DNA of 53,139 nucleotides from Colwellia chukchiensis (lineage in GTDB: Bacteria; Pseudomonadota; Gammaproteobacteria; Enterobacterales; Alteromonadaceae): positions 1 to 53,139 of the forward strand of contig NZ_NBOC01000021.1 of the NCBI RefSeq assembly GCF_002104455.1, read 5' to 3'. The notes beneath the pieces were generated by a model that did not search any database, was not told the origin of the DNA, and saw only the letters and a list, made by a program, of their open reading frames with translations. Positions within the stretch are counted from its first letter, which is position 1; each line of letters opens with the position of its first letter. Shown here piece by piece: positions 27,434 through 35,920 of the stretch. Both the position numbers and the translations under genes were made by a program.

Positions 27434-28020
27434 AATGTCTTGAAAAATTGAGTATCGCCATAATGTTGGTTTTATTGTTATCAAGCTGCACTGTTGGCCT
27501 GCAAGACTATAGGCAAACTGCTCCTAAGCTCGATATTAAGCAATATTTTTCAGGTAAGTTGATTGCTTGGGGCATGGTGCAAGATTATCGTGACAATGTT
27601 ATTCGCCGTTTTTGTGTCGAGCTGGACGGGCAGTGGCAAGGCGAACAAGGGCTGTTAAAAGAGGTGTTTTATTTTAATGATGGCGAGATCAGCTATCGAA
27701 ATTGGCACTTAACCAAGTTAGCTGATGGTCAGTATCAAGGTAGTGCCGAAGATGTTGTTGGTCAGGCGCAGGGACAACAAATGGGCTTTGCTTTTCAGTG
27801 GCAATATCAGCTCAATATTGCCACTGATGGCACAAGTATGCTGTTTTCACTGGATGATTGGATGTATCAAGTCGACGAGTATCGGCTGTTTAACCGCACA
27901 AAAATGAAAAAATTGGGTATTATCGTTGCCGAAATCACCTTGTTTTTTGATAAAGAGTTTCCTCAAAAACGCTGTCATCAGGCTGGCGAAATTAGTCACT
28001 TGATGGGTGAAATACATTGA
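27430..28020 (+). CDS. DUF3833 lipoprotein
   Basis: A 196-residue DUF3833-family protein. An N-terminal lipoprotein signal ends at Cys20 (LLLSSC). Then LDIKQYFSGKLIAWGMVQDYRDNVIRRF and LKEVFYFNDGEISYRNWHLTK follow, both typical of the family, which has a lipocalin-like look. The 4-bp overlap (ATGA) with the chalcone-isomerase-like gene shows coupling. A membrane-lipid role is inferred from the neighbours only. Confidence 0.8.
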   Translation: MKCLEKLSIAIMLVLLLSSCTVGLQDYRQTAPKLDIKQYFSGKLIAWGMVQDYRDNVIRRFCVELDGQWQGEQGLLKEVFYFNDGEISYRNWHLTKLADGQYQGSAEDVVGQAQGQQMGFAFQWQYQLNIATDGTSMLFSLDDWMYQVDEYRLFNRTKMKKLGIIVAEITLFFDKEFPQKRCHQAGEISHLMGEIH

Positions 28021-28052
28021 CATAAGTTAACGGTTTAATGCTGTGTGTCTTT

Positions 28053-28092
28053 GCCCCCTACTTATCAAAGTTGGTTTTAGGGGGCTTTTTTT
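28053..28092 (+). terminator. Rho-independent terminator after DUF3833 gene
   Basis: GCCCCCTA (28053-28060) pairs with TAGGGGGC (28078-28085) around a 17-nt loop, followed by eight T residues. The next ECF promoter starts immediately after it. Confidence 0.85.
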
Positions 28093-28120
28093 TGATCGCG
28101 GTTGATTTTTATTGCGTATA
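28093..28120 (+). promoter_or_regulatory. ECF sigma promoter of the LON-domain gene
   Basis: TGATCG (28093-28098), a 16-bp spacer and CGTATA (28115-28120), then ACC. It has the same hexamers and spacer as the neighbouring promoters, about 38 bp before ATG 28158. Confidence 0.72.
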
Positions 28121-28157
28121 ACCATCATGAACTGATCATGACTTGCAGGGGACTTTT

Positions 28158-28727
28158 ATGACAATGATTAACTTACCTGTTTTTCCGCTAGCCTTACTAC
28201 TTTTACCGCAAGGGCTAACCCGCTTGCGAATTTTTGAGGCGCGGTATTTAAAAATGGTGTCATTAGCCATGAAAGCATCGGGCTTTGTTATTTTGCCGAA
28301 ACCGCAACAAAGCCAGTTAACGTCACCAGTCACGGGAAGTTGGGTGGAAATTATTAACTTTCATCAAGGCGATGATGGCTTGCTGATTATAGATGTGCGC
28401 TGTAAATCTTTAGTTGATATTAGCAATCTGACCCAAGATGAAAGTCAATTGCATCATGGTGATGTCTGTATAAAAACGCACTGGCCTTGTATTGATTTAG
28501 ATAATATAACCAGACCCTTATCAACGGCATTAGCAGAGATTTTTCACGATACGCAGCAGTTAAGCGCCTTGTATCAGCAATGCCACTTTGAATCTGGTCG
28601 TTGGGTGGTGTCGCGTTGGTTGGAGTTACTGCCGATAGCGTTAAACGACAAAACTTGTTTTTTGCAGTCAGACTCATACAGTGCAGCGACGCAATTTTTA
28701 TACAATATTATTTTATCTGATGCTTAA
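28158..28727 (+). CDS. LON substrate-binding-domain protein
   Basis: A 189-residue protein consisting of the N-terminal LON substrate-recognition (PUA-like) domain without ATPase or protease: INLPVFPLALLLLPQGLTRLRIFEARYLKMV is the family hallmark. It may recognise damaged or oxidised proteins; this is inference. ATG 28158 is chosen because AGGGGA (28147-28152) precedes it; the frame also opens at TTG 28143, which lies before that site. It is transcribed from its own ECF-type promoter. Confidence 0.85.
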   Translation: MTMINLPVFPLALLLLPQGLTRLRIFEARYLKMVSLAMKASGFVILPKPQQSQLTSPVTGSWVEIINFHQGDDGLLIIDVRCKSLVDISNLTQDESQLHHGDVCIKTHWPCIDLDNITRPLSTALAEIFHDTQQLSALYQQCHFESGRWVVSRWLELLPIALNDKTCFLQSDSYSAATQFLYNIILSDA

Positions 28728-28752
28728 AGCTCAATCATTTTTCAAAATAATG

Positions 28753-28780
28753 TGATCGACTAGCGATAGCTAAACGTATC
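28753..28780 (+). promoter_or_regulatory. ECF sigma autoregulatory promoter
   Basis: TGATCG (28753-28758), a 16-bp spacer and CGTATC (28775-28780), 33 bp before the sigma-factor gene. It implies positive autoregulation of the sigma/anti-sigma operon. Confidence 0.7.
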
Positions 28781-28812
28781 TCAATAGAGAATTAAAAGTT
28801 TGGATAATAATT

Positions 28813-29439
28813 ATGCTGGCAATGGATTCAAGGTTGCTAAGTCGTCAATCTGCTGTTAGATCTAGTAGTATGACTAACGAAATCAATCACTCCCAACTTT
28901 GTCAATGGCTTAACGCAATAGCACTAGACAGAGATAAAGCGGCTTTTACCGCGCTATTTCGCTTTTTTGCGCCGAAAATACATGCCATAGCTTACGGTAA
29001 ACTTAACAGTGAAGCGTTAGCGAGTGAAGTGGTGCAAGATACCATGAGTAAAGTTTGGCGCAAAGCGCACTTATTTGATGACAGCAAAGGGGCAGTAACT
29101 ACTTGGGTTTACACCATAATGCGTAACGTTACTTTTGATTTTTTGCGTAAAATGAAAGCCAATAAAGAAGATAACCTCAGTGATGACATTTGGCCATTAG
29201 CAGAACCCTTAAGCAGCGAAGAAGAGTCGTTTAAGGATCATTTGCAAAATCGTAATTTGCAAGGCGTATTAGCAACACTGCCAGAGAGTCAGCAGCAAGT
29301 TGTTAAAGGCTTTTACTTTTTGGAGATGTCACAAGAGCAGCTTGCCACACATCTTAACTTACCGCTAGGCACAATAAAGTCGCGACTTCGCCTTGCCCTA
29401 GGTAAGCTTAAGACAAAGCTTGGAGAAAATAATGATTAA
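28813..29439 (+). CDS. ECF RNA polymerase sigma factor (RpoE/ChrR-type group)
   Basis: A 208-residue ECF sigma factor. Region 2 is visible (FTALFRFFAPKIHAIAY, then VVQDTMSKVWRKA, then TWVYTIMRNVTFDFLRK) and region 4 near the C-terminus (LPESQQQVVKGFYFLEMSQEQLA, LPLGTIKSRLRLALGKLK). The adjacent ChrR-like cupin anti-sigma, photolyase and CFA-like genes place it in the group studied as the singlet-oxygen sigma factor RpoE of Rhodobacter sphaeroides. The start is uncertain: ATG 28813 is used, while ATG 28870 would give a shorter protein. Overlap with the anti-sigma gene is 8 bp. Confidence 0.92.
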   Translation: MLAMDSRLLSRQSAVRSSSMTNEINHSQLCQWLNAIALDRDKAAFTALFRFFAPKIHAIAYGKLNSEALASEVVQDTMSKVWRKAHLFDDSKGAVTTWVYTIMRNVTFDFLRKMKANKEDNLSDDIWPLAEPLSSEEESFKDHLQNRNLQGVLATLPESQQQVVKGFYFLEMSQEQLATHLNLPLGTIKSRLRLALGKLKTKLGENND

Positions 29440-30121
29440 ACATCACCCTAAATTTGAATTGTTGAAAAGTTTTGTTGAGGGTGATTTGCCGGCATCACTA
29501 GCGGCAGGCGTTGCCATTCATGCCGACTTTTGTTCAATTTGTCAGCAGCATATCGACTTGCTGACGGAGCAAGTGGCGGAAATGAGTTTTGAGCAACAAG
29601 CGACTGATAAACTATTCATTGATGATCAGCGTCAGTCTTACCCGCCTGCATCCGCTCATTTAGATGACATGATAGCGCAAATTACAGCCAGCGATGCGCT
29701 GGCAAGCACCCAGCGCACAGCAGCACCCGTTACTATGAGTTTTAAAGGTACGCAGTATCAACTCCCGAATGCCTTGCGTAACATGTCTTTAGGCAAAATA
29801 GCTCAAATTGGCAAGTTATCTCGGGCGCGTGTCCAGCTCGACGAAGGAAAAATTCATACTAGCTTATTGCACATAGCTGCAGGTGGTTCAATTCCTGAAC
29901 ACACACATAAAGGTTTTGAGTTAACGTTATTATTAGCGGGTAGTTTTGCTGATGCCGCAGGTGAGTATGTGCCCGGAGACTTTATTATGCTCGACCAGCG
30001 CCATCAACATCAGCCTGCAACTGAAGCAGGTTGCTTGTGTTATACCGTGGTTAATGATGCGCTGCATTTTACTCAAGGCATCAATAAAATGTTAAACCCA
30101 ATCGGTTCATTTATTTATTAG
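29432..30121 (+). CDS. ChrR-like cupin anti-sigma factor
   Basis: A 229-residue protein with an N-terminal zinc anti-sigma domain (HADFCSIC, His-x3-Cys-x2-Cys) and a C-terminal cupin (about 130-215: IAAGGSIPEHTHKGFELTLLLAGSF, with H-x-H and Glu metal ligands). This is the ChrR architecture: the N-terminal domain holds the sigma factor inactive and the cupin senses singlet oxygen or related damage. ATG 29432 is chosen, with TGGAG 6 nt upstream; an in-frame TTG at 29420 contains that site. The start overlaps the sigma gene end, indicating coupled translation. Confidence 0.92.
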   Translation: MIKHHPKFELLKSFVEGDLPASLAAGVAIHADFCSICQQHIDLLTEQVAEMSFEQQATDKLFIDDQRQSYPPASAHLDDMIAQITASDALASTQRTAAPVTMSFKGTQYQLPNALRNMSLGKIAQIGKLSRARVQLDEGKIHTSLLHIAAGGSIPEHTHKGFELTLLLAGSFADAAGEYVPGDFIMLDQRHQHQPATEAGCLCYTVVNDALHFTQGINKMLNPIGSFIY

Positions 30122-30132
30122 TAGGGATGACT

Positions 30133-31092
30133 ATGACAAAAAAATTTGCAAAAGAAGATATTGTAATTGGCATTAGTGCCTGCTTGATCGGCGAGAAAGT
30201 GCGCTTTGATGCCAGTAATAAGCCGTCTAATTTTTGTATCAAAGAGCTAGGACAACATGTGACCTATAAAGCTTATTGCCCTGAAGTTGCAGTAGGCTTG
30301 CCAATTCCTAGACCCACCATTCGTTTGATAAAAGACCAAGAGCTGATCAAAGTTGCGCGCCCCGACGGTTCGGGTGATGTTACCCGTGAAATTAAAGCCT
30401 ACGGTAAAAAAGTCGCGTCTTTTTCGGCGAATCTCAGTGGTTATGTGTTTTGCGCCAAAAGTCCAAGTTGTGGTATGGAACGAGTGAAAGTGTATTCTCC
30501 TAGCGGTGACCCACTGCAAGCAAAAGGCATTGGCGTATTTTCTCGGGAAATTATGAAAGCCAATCCGCTCTTACCTTGTGAAGAAAATGGCCGGTTAAAT
30601 GATCCTATTTTGCGGGAAAATTTTGTTGCGAGAGTCTACGCCTATCGTCATTGGCAAGCCGTTGTTGAATCTGGCATCAGTAAGCACAAGCTGACCAGTT
30701 TTCATGCGCAATACAAGTATACCTTAATGAGTCATGACTTAGTGGCCTATAAAAACTTAGGGCGGCTATTGGCACGCGCTGACCTTGCGGTTGATGACAT
30801 GGCGGCGCAATATATTGCCGGCTTAATGACCGCGTTAACCAAGCCCGCCACGCGTAAAAACCACGCTAATACCCTGTCTCATATTCAAGGTTATTTCTCG
30901 AAATACTTAAATAAAGAACAGCGAAAAGAATTATCGGCGCAAGTTGACGCCTACCGAAATGCGTTAGTGCCTTTGATGGTGCCGTTGACCTTAATTAATC
31001 ATTATTTGTTAGCGCACCCGAATGACTACCTAGCGCAGCAAGCTTATTTAAACCCGTACCCTGAGGCACTAAAGCTAAGGTATGGCTACTAA
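30133..31092 (+). CDS. DUF523 and DUF1722 (YbgA-type) protein
   Basis: A 319-residue protein with an N-terminal DUF523 domain, with cysteines in GISACLIG, AYCPEV and CAKSPSCG that could hold an iron-sulfur cluster, and a C-terminal DUF1722/YbgA domain (HKLTSFHAQYKYTLMSHDLVAYKNLGRLLA). In E. coli ybgA lies directly before phrB, as here. ATG 30133 is chosen, 5 nt after TAGGGA; ATG 30127 overlaps that site. It overlaps phrB by 11 bp. A role in thiouridine or other sulfur metabolism has been discussed for DUF523 but cannot be read from this sequence. Confidence 0.85.
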   Translation: MTKKFAKEDIVIGISACLIGEKVRFDASNKPSNFCIKELGQHVTYKAYCPEVAVGLPIPRPTIRLIKDQELIKVARPDGSGDVTREIKAYGKKVASFSANLSGYVFCAKSPSCGMERVKVYSPSGDPLQAKGIGVFSREIMKANPLLPCEENGRLNDPILRENFVARVYAYRHWQAVVESGISKHKLTSFHAQYKYTLMSHDLVAYKNLGRLLARADLAVDDMAAQYIAGLMTALTKPATRKNHANTLSHIQGYFSKYLNKEQRKELSAQVDAYRNALVPLMVPLTLINHYLLAHPNDYLAQQAYLNPYPEALKLRYGY

Positions 31093-32491
31093 TATGATAC
31101 TGTGGTTTCGTAACGATTTAAGGACTCACGACAATGCAGCCTTGGCGTATTTTCTTGAGCAACAACAACCGGCAACAAGCAAAAAAGCAATTTTTTTCGT
31201 CAGTGAAAAACAATGGCGAGCGCATGACTGGTCGGCCATTAAAATAGACTTTATCAAGCGCCATGTTAATGCGCTGGCTGAGCAGTTACTGGCGCTGAAT
31301 ATAGAGCTAGAGGTGGTGCATTGTGATGATTTTGCCGAGCAAATAACGTATTTGCAACAATACTGTCAGCAACATAATATTAAAGACGTGCTGGCAAACC
31401 AAGAAGTTGAATTTAATGAACGCCAGCGTGATAAGGCTTGTCTTGATGTTGGCATTTCACTGAAGTTGTTTGAAAGCGATGTTATTGTTGAAAAGGGCAA
31501 GGTGCTAAATAAAAGTGGTGAAATGTATAAAGTTTTTACCCCTTTTAAACGCGCTTGGTTAGCAATCGTTCGTCAACAGGGCGTTAATTATCTTGGCAAA
31601 CCTAGCCCGTTAGCTGCATCGCAAGATAGCAAACCAAGCAGCACGCCAATGTCAGCCGCCATTGCTGGTACTGGTATTTCAGATGCTTGGCCGTTAGCAA
31701 GTACAGTCGAACAAGAGTTGCTGCCGATATTTTTTCAACAGAAAATAGCAAGTTATGCTCAGCAGCGAGACTTTCCCGCCATCAAAGCGACCTCAGGGTT
31801 ATCACCTTATTTAGCTATAGGTGCGATTAGCCCGAGGTATTTGCTAGTGTTACTAATGCAGCGTTTTCCCGATATTTTAGTGGCCAGCGACAGCGCCGAG
31901 TTTAGTTGGCTCAATGAGTTGATTTGGCGTGAATTCTATCGGCATTTGATTTTTCATCAGCCAGCGCTTTGTAAGCACCAATGCTTTAATCCTAAATACC
32001 AAGATGTTAAGTGGCCTAATAACCCTGAGCTATTTCAAGCCTGGTGTCAGGGCAGAACGGGCTACCCGCTGGTTGATGCCGCCATGAGGCAGCTTAACCA
32101 AACCGGTTGGATGCATAATCGCTTGCGCATGGTGGTGGCGAGTTTTCTCACCAAGCATTTACTGATTGATTGGCGTTGGGGTGAAAAATACTTTATGCAG
32201 CAGCTTATTGATGGTGACTTAGCTGCCAATAACGGCGGTTGGCAATGGGCGGCTAGTACCGGCTGCGATGCTCAACCTTATTTTCGGGTATTTAACCCGA
32301 TCAGACAAAGTGAAAGGTTTGATCCAAAGGGTGAGTTTATTCGTAAGTATTTACCAGAGCTGGCGCAAATACCTGACAAGCACATTCACTTTCCGCATCA
32401 ATACCTTGCGAAAGAAAACTTAGCTTGTTACTGGCCGGCGGTTGTAGAGCATAAAGAAGCAAGGTTGGCAGCACTGGCATTTTATCGTTAG
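31082..32491 (+). CDS. phrB: Deoxyribodipyrimidine photolyase
   Basis: A 469-residue class I CPD photolyase that repairs UV-induced pyrimidine dimers using blue light. The N-terminal antenna domain starts MILWFRNDLRTHDNAAL. The FAD-binding catalytic domain has TSGLSPYLAIGAISPR, FSWLNELIWREFYRHL, GRTGYPLVDAAMRQL, GWMHNRLRMVVASFLTKHLLIDWRWGEKYFM and NNGGWQWAASTGCDAQPYFRVFNP, all diagnostic. It sits in the ECF/ChrR island, so it is probably induced by photo-oxidative stress. Confidence 0.97.
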   Translation: MATNMILWFRNDLRTHDNAALAYFLEQQQPATSKKAIFFVSEKQWRAHDWSAIKIDFIKRHVNALAEQLLALNIELEVVHCDDFAEQITYLQQYCQQHNIKDVLANQEVEFNERQRDKACLDVGISLKLFESDVIVEKGKVLNKSGEMYKVFTPFKRAWLAIVRQQGVNYLGKPSPLAASQDSKPSSTPMSAAIAGTGISDAWPLASTVEQELLPIFFQQKIASYAQQRDFPAIKATSGLSPYLAIGAISPRYLLVLLMQRFPDILVASDSAEFSWLNELIWREFYRHLIFHQPALCKHQCFNPKYQDVKWPNNPELFQAWCQGRTGYPLVDAAMRQLNQTGWMHNRLRMVVASFLTKHLLIDWRWGEKYFMQQLIDGDLAANNGGWQWAASTGCDAQPYFRVFNPIRQSERFDPKGEFIRKYLPELAQIPDKHIHFPHQYLAKENLACYWPAVVEHKEARLAALAFYR

Positions 32492-32533
32492 CGTTACCGA
32501 CAACCCTAACTTTTGTATAGCTAAAGAGGTTTT

Positions 32534-33019
32534 ATGTCAACGCAGGTCCGCAAATCATCAGCTGTATCAGAAAACCCTAAGTCGGCCGTTAAGCAGCAAG
32601 CTTGGTTAAGTAACTTTGTAGAAAAGTATCAACAACTTAATGTTGGTGATTTAGATTTGCTTGCTGAGATCTATCATCAAGATATTGTGTTTATTGATCC
32701 TATGCATCAACTCCGCGGGTTAGCCGATTTGCAGCAATATTTTGCTAAACTTTTTCAACGGCTAAGCTTTTGCCAGTTCCGCATAGATAATGTGATAGCG
32801 CAAGCTAATGAAGCAAGTGTTTATTGGCAAATGAGCTATCAGCATCCACGCTTAAATGCAGAAAGACTTGTCCATATTCAAGGCTGCTCTCATATTAAAG
32901 GTCAGGGTGAACGCGTACTTTATCATCGCGACTACTTAGATTTAGGGGCTATGCTGTATGAGCAGCTACCTATCGTTGGTGGACTCATCAGCTGGTTAAA
33001 AAAACGGGCCAGCCAATGA
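32534..33019 (+). CDS. NTF2-like (SnoaL-type) protein
   Basis: A 161-residue protein with an NTF2-like cone fold by pattern: LDLLAEIYHQDIVFIDPMHQLRGLADLQQYFAKLFQRL, then VYWQMSYQHPRLN and LYHRDYLDLGAMLYEQLPIVGGLISWLKKR near the end. AGAGG precedes ATG 32534. Such a protein is regularly linked with the SDR, FAD oxidoreductase, DUF1365 and CFA-like genes that follow; its exact job is unknown. The next gene overlaps by 4 bp (ATGA). Confidence 0.78.
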   Translation: MSTQVRKSSAVSENPKSAVKQQAWLSNFVEKYQQLNVGDLDLLAEIYHQDIVFIDPMHQLRGLADLQQYFAKLFQRLSFCQFRIDNVIAQANEASVYWQMSYQHPRLNAERLVHIQGCSHIKGQGERVLYHRDYLDLGAMLYEQLPIVGGLISWLKKRASQ

Positions 33020-33762
33020 ACAAAACTCAACCGACTATTTTGATCACTGGCGCGACTTCAGGTATAGGTGAGTCGTTATTAAAGCAATACCTGAAGCAAG
33101 GCTATCGTGTCATTGCCTGTGGCCGCAATGAAGCTAAGCTAAAGCTATTAGCGGATAATGATTCGAAGGTATTACCACTGGTTTTTGATGTTACAGCACC
33201 CGCGCAAGTTATTGCGGCGGCGAATCATATTATCCACATTGAACAAATTGATATTTTGATGCTCAATGCCGGAGACTGTCGCTATATTGATGATGTTAAA
33301 GCCTTTGATAGTGCGCTGTTTAGCGATGTTATTAGCACCAACTTACAGGCGCTTGGTTATTTACTCGCTAGCTTTTTACCTAAAGTTGCCCGCGGTGGGC
33401 AAGTGGTTTTTATCAGCTCCAGTGCCACTTTATTACCTTTTCCACGGGCTGAGGCCTATGGCGCTTCAAAAGCCGGCGTTGACTATTTGGCGAAAAGTTT
33501 AGCACTCGACTTAAAGGCAGCAGAAATTGCCGTTACTTTAGTTCACCCGGGTTTTATCAAAACGCCGTTAACCGATAAAAATAATTTTGCCATGCCATTT
33601 ATTATGACCAGCGAGCAAGCCGCTTGGCGAATTTATCATGGTGTTTGTCAACGTAAGTCGTACTTACACTTTCCAAAACGCTTAACCTGGTTAATGAAAC
33701 TCTTGGCCTTACTGCCAAATGTGATGTGGCAAGCTATTGTGTTAAGGAGCCATAAATCATGA
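33016..33762 (+). CDS. Short-chain dehydrogenase/reductase
   Basis: A 248-residue classical SDR with an intact cofactor loop (ILITGATSGIGESLL), LNAGD, and catalytic Ser, Tyr and Lys (VVFISSSATLLPF; YGASKAG), then HPGFIKTPL. It overlaps both neighbours by ATGA, so it is in the core of the operon. A lipid-related substrate is suggested by the neighbours (CFA-like enzyme, FAD oxidoreductase) but not shown. Confidence 0.88.
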   Translation: MNKTQPTILITGATSGIGESLLKQYLKQGYRVIACGRNEAKLKLLADNDSKVLPLVFDVTAPAQVIAAANHIIHIEQIDILMLNAGDCRYIDDVKAFDSALFSDVISTNLQALGYLLASFLPKVARGGQVVFISSSATLLPFPRAEAYGASKAGVDYLAKSLALDLKAAEIAVTLVHPGFIKTPLTDKNNFAMPFIMTSEQAAWRIYHGVCQRKSYLHFPKRLTWLMKLLALLPNVMWQAIVLRSHKS

Positions 33763-35042
33763 AACGTATTGCAATTATCGGCACAGGTATTTCCGGTTTA
33801 ACAGCGGCTTATTTATTGTCTAAGCAGCACCAAGTGAGTGTTTTTGAGAAGTCGGATCGTATTGGTGGCCATACCGCCACCGTTGATGTTGACCTTGATG
33901 AAAAAACTTATGCTATTGATACCGGCTTTATTGTTTTTAACAACAAAACCTACCCAAATTTTTTGGCGTTATTGGCAGAAATTGGTATGGGTAAACAAGA
34001 AACCGAAATGAGTTTTTCTGTGCGCAATAACAACACTGGCCTTGAATATAATGGTCACAATCTTAATACCTTATTTGCGCAACGGCGAAATTTGCTAAAC
34101 CCTAAGTTTTGGTGGCTATTAAAAGAAATATTACGCTTTAATAAACGCTGCAAACATTATTATCAACACAAAAATTATAATGAATCTTTAACCTTAGCTG
34201 GATTTTTACAAGAAAATCGCTTTAGCCGTTACTTTGCCGAGCATTATATTTTACCAATGGCCGCTGCAATTTGGTCTGCTTCATTGGCTGATATGGAGCA
34301 GCTGCAATTTCAGTTTTTTGTGCAATTTTTTCATCATCATGGTTTGCTTAATATTGCGGATCGCCCGCAATGGTATGTTATTCCAGGGGGCTCGAGAAGT
34401 TATTTAGCTCCGCTGTGCCAGCCATTTGCTGATAACATTCATCTTAATAGCGATATAAAAGCGATCACCCGTGAAAATGGTCAAGTGCAATTACATTTTG
34501 CTAACGGTGACCGGCAAACATTTGATGATGTTGTTTTAGCCTGCCACTCTGACCAAGCTTTGGCGCTATTGGCCGATGCCACTGCGCAAGAACAATCGAT
34601 ATTAGGAGCGATACCTTACCGTGAAAACTCAGTCGTGTTGCATACTGACACCGGGTTGTTACCTAAACGGCGGCAAGCTTGGGCGAGTTGGAATTATCAA
34701 CTTAGCGCAAGTCGAACCACGCCGGCCAGCGTTACTTACAACATGAATATATTACAAGGTTTAACAACACCAACCACGTTTTGTGTGACCTTAAATCAGC
34801 GTTCAGCTATTATCGCCAATAAAATACTGCGAGAGTTTACCTACCACCACCCTGTTTTTTCTCCTCAGGCTATTGATGCCCAGCAGCAACGTTCAAAAAT
34901 ATGTGGCATACAACACAGCCACTTTGTCGGCGCATACTGGTATAGCGGCTTTCATGAAGACGGCGTGCGCAGTGCCGTTGATGTTGCCAAACGCTTTGGT
35001 TGCTTGCTAAATGTCGATGAGCCACAGCATCATGAATACTAA
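33759..35042 (+). CDS. FAD-dependent amine-oxidase-like oxidoreductase
   Basis: A 427-residue flavoprotein with an N-terminal FAD-binding loop (IAIIGTGISGLTAAYLL, then VFEKSDRIGGHTATV), IDTGFIVFNNKTYPNF and a C-terminal flavin motif region (FVGAYWYSGFHEDGVRSAVDVAKRF). This is the NAD(P)/FAD-dependent oxidoreductase found beside DUF1365 and CFA-like genes in many proteobacteria. Because it is coupled with the SDR and DUF1365 genes, it probably oxidises or desaturates a modified acyl chain; this is inference. The overlap with the SDR gene is ATGA. Confidence 0.87.
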   Translation: MKRIAIIGTGISGLTAAYLLSKQHQVSVFEKSDRIGGHTATVDVDLDEKTYAIDTGFIVFNNKTYPNFLALLAEIGMGKQETEMSFSVRNNNTGLEYNGHNLNTLFAQRRNLLNPKFWWLLKEILRFNKRCKHYYQHKNYNESLTLAGFLQENRFSRYFAEHYILPMAAAIWSASLADMEQLQFQFFVQFFHHHGLLNIADRPQWYVIPGGSRSYLAPLCQPFADNIHLNSDIKAITRENGQVQLHFANGDRQTFDDVVLACHSDQALALLADATAQEQSILGAIPYRENSVVLHTDTGLLPKRRQAWASWNYQLSASRTTPASVTYNMNILQGLTTPTTFCVTLNQRSAIIANKILREFTYHHPVFSPQAIDAQQQRSKICGIQHSHFVGAYWYSGFHEDGVRSAVDVAKRFGCLLNVDEPQHHEY

Positions 35043-35895
35043 GGCAAGTGGCGAGCACTTTATTTACCACGGCCAAATCAGCCACCGGCGCTTTAGCCCG
35101 AGGGCGCATTACTTTAACTATCAACTTTATATGCTGGCACTTGATGTTGATGGGCTGTCTGAAAAGCGTGGCTCAATCGGCATTTTTGGCTTTTCATGGT
35201 TCAATTTGTTGCGATTTAAAGCAAGTGATTACTTACGGGGTGAACCAAATGACCTTAAGCAACGTATTAAGGATAAAGTCGAGCTGTTATTGAGGCAAGA
35301 AAAACAATCGTCGGCTATTAATGACTATGCACAGCACGACATTAAGCGTATCACTATGCTGGTGCAGGTACGCTGTTTCGGGTTTTACTTTAGTCCGGCG
35401 AATTTTTATTTTTGCTATGACAAGGATGATGTTTGTCAGTACATGCTAGCCGAAGTGAGTAATACGCCGTGGAACGAACGGCATTACTATTTGGTGCCCA
35501 TAGCCAAGCCAAATAGCAAGCCCGGTTTAGCCTTGCATTACAGTGATAAAAATTTTCAAGTATCACCGTTTATGGATTTAAATATGCGCTATCGTTGGCG
35601 CATCAAGCCACCAATGGCAACGAGCTCGACTCTGTTAATTGATATTGAGAATCATAGTAAAGGGGGTAACCCTGTGGCAAACACTAATGCAAATAATGAG
35701 CAAAAAGTATTTGCTGCCACTATGCGTTTAGAGAAAAAGGTTTTTAGCAAAAAAAACTTATGGCAACTCTGGTGTAGTCTGCCAGTGATGACATTAAAAA
35801 TTGTCTTGGCAATCTATTGGCAAGCGTTAAAGCTGTTTCTTAAACGGGTGCCTTTTCTTGGTTATCAAAAAGGACCCGCTGAAAAGCCAAAGTGA
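35032..35895 (+). CDS. DUF1365 family protein
   Basis: A 287-residue DUF1365 protein: FIYHGQISHRRFSPRAHYFNYQLYMLALDVD is the family N-terminus, followed by ITMLVQVRCFGFYFSPANFYFCYD, LAEVSNTPWNERHYYLV and FQVSPFMDLNMRYRWRI. The family is cytoplasmic and of unknown activity, regularly paired with the preceding FAD oxidoreductase. ATG 35032 is used because the family N-terminus begins shortly after it; ATG 35011 is an alternative. It overlaps the previous gene by 11 bp. Confidence 0.87.
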   Translation: MNTKASGEHFIYHGQISHRRFSPRAHYFNYQLYMLALDVDGLSEKRGSIGIFGFSWFNLLRFKASDYLRGEPNDLKQRIKDKVELLLRQEKQSSAINDYAQHDIKRITMLVQVRCFGFYFSPANFYFCYDKDDVCQYMLAEVSNTPWNERHYYLVPIAKPNSKPGLALHYSDKNFQVSPFMDLNMRYRWRIKPPMATSSTLLIDIENHSKGGNPVANTNANNEQKVFAATMRLEKKVFSKKNLWQLWCSLPVMTLKIVLAIYWQALKLFLKRVPFLGYQKGPAEKPK

Positions 35896-35920
35896 GCAGA
35901 AACTTAATAGGAGTAAAGTG

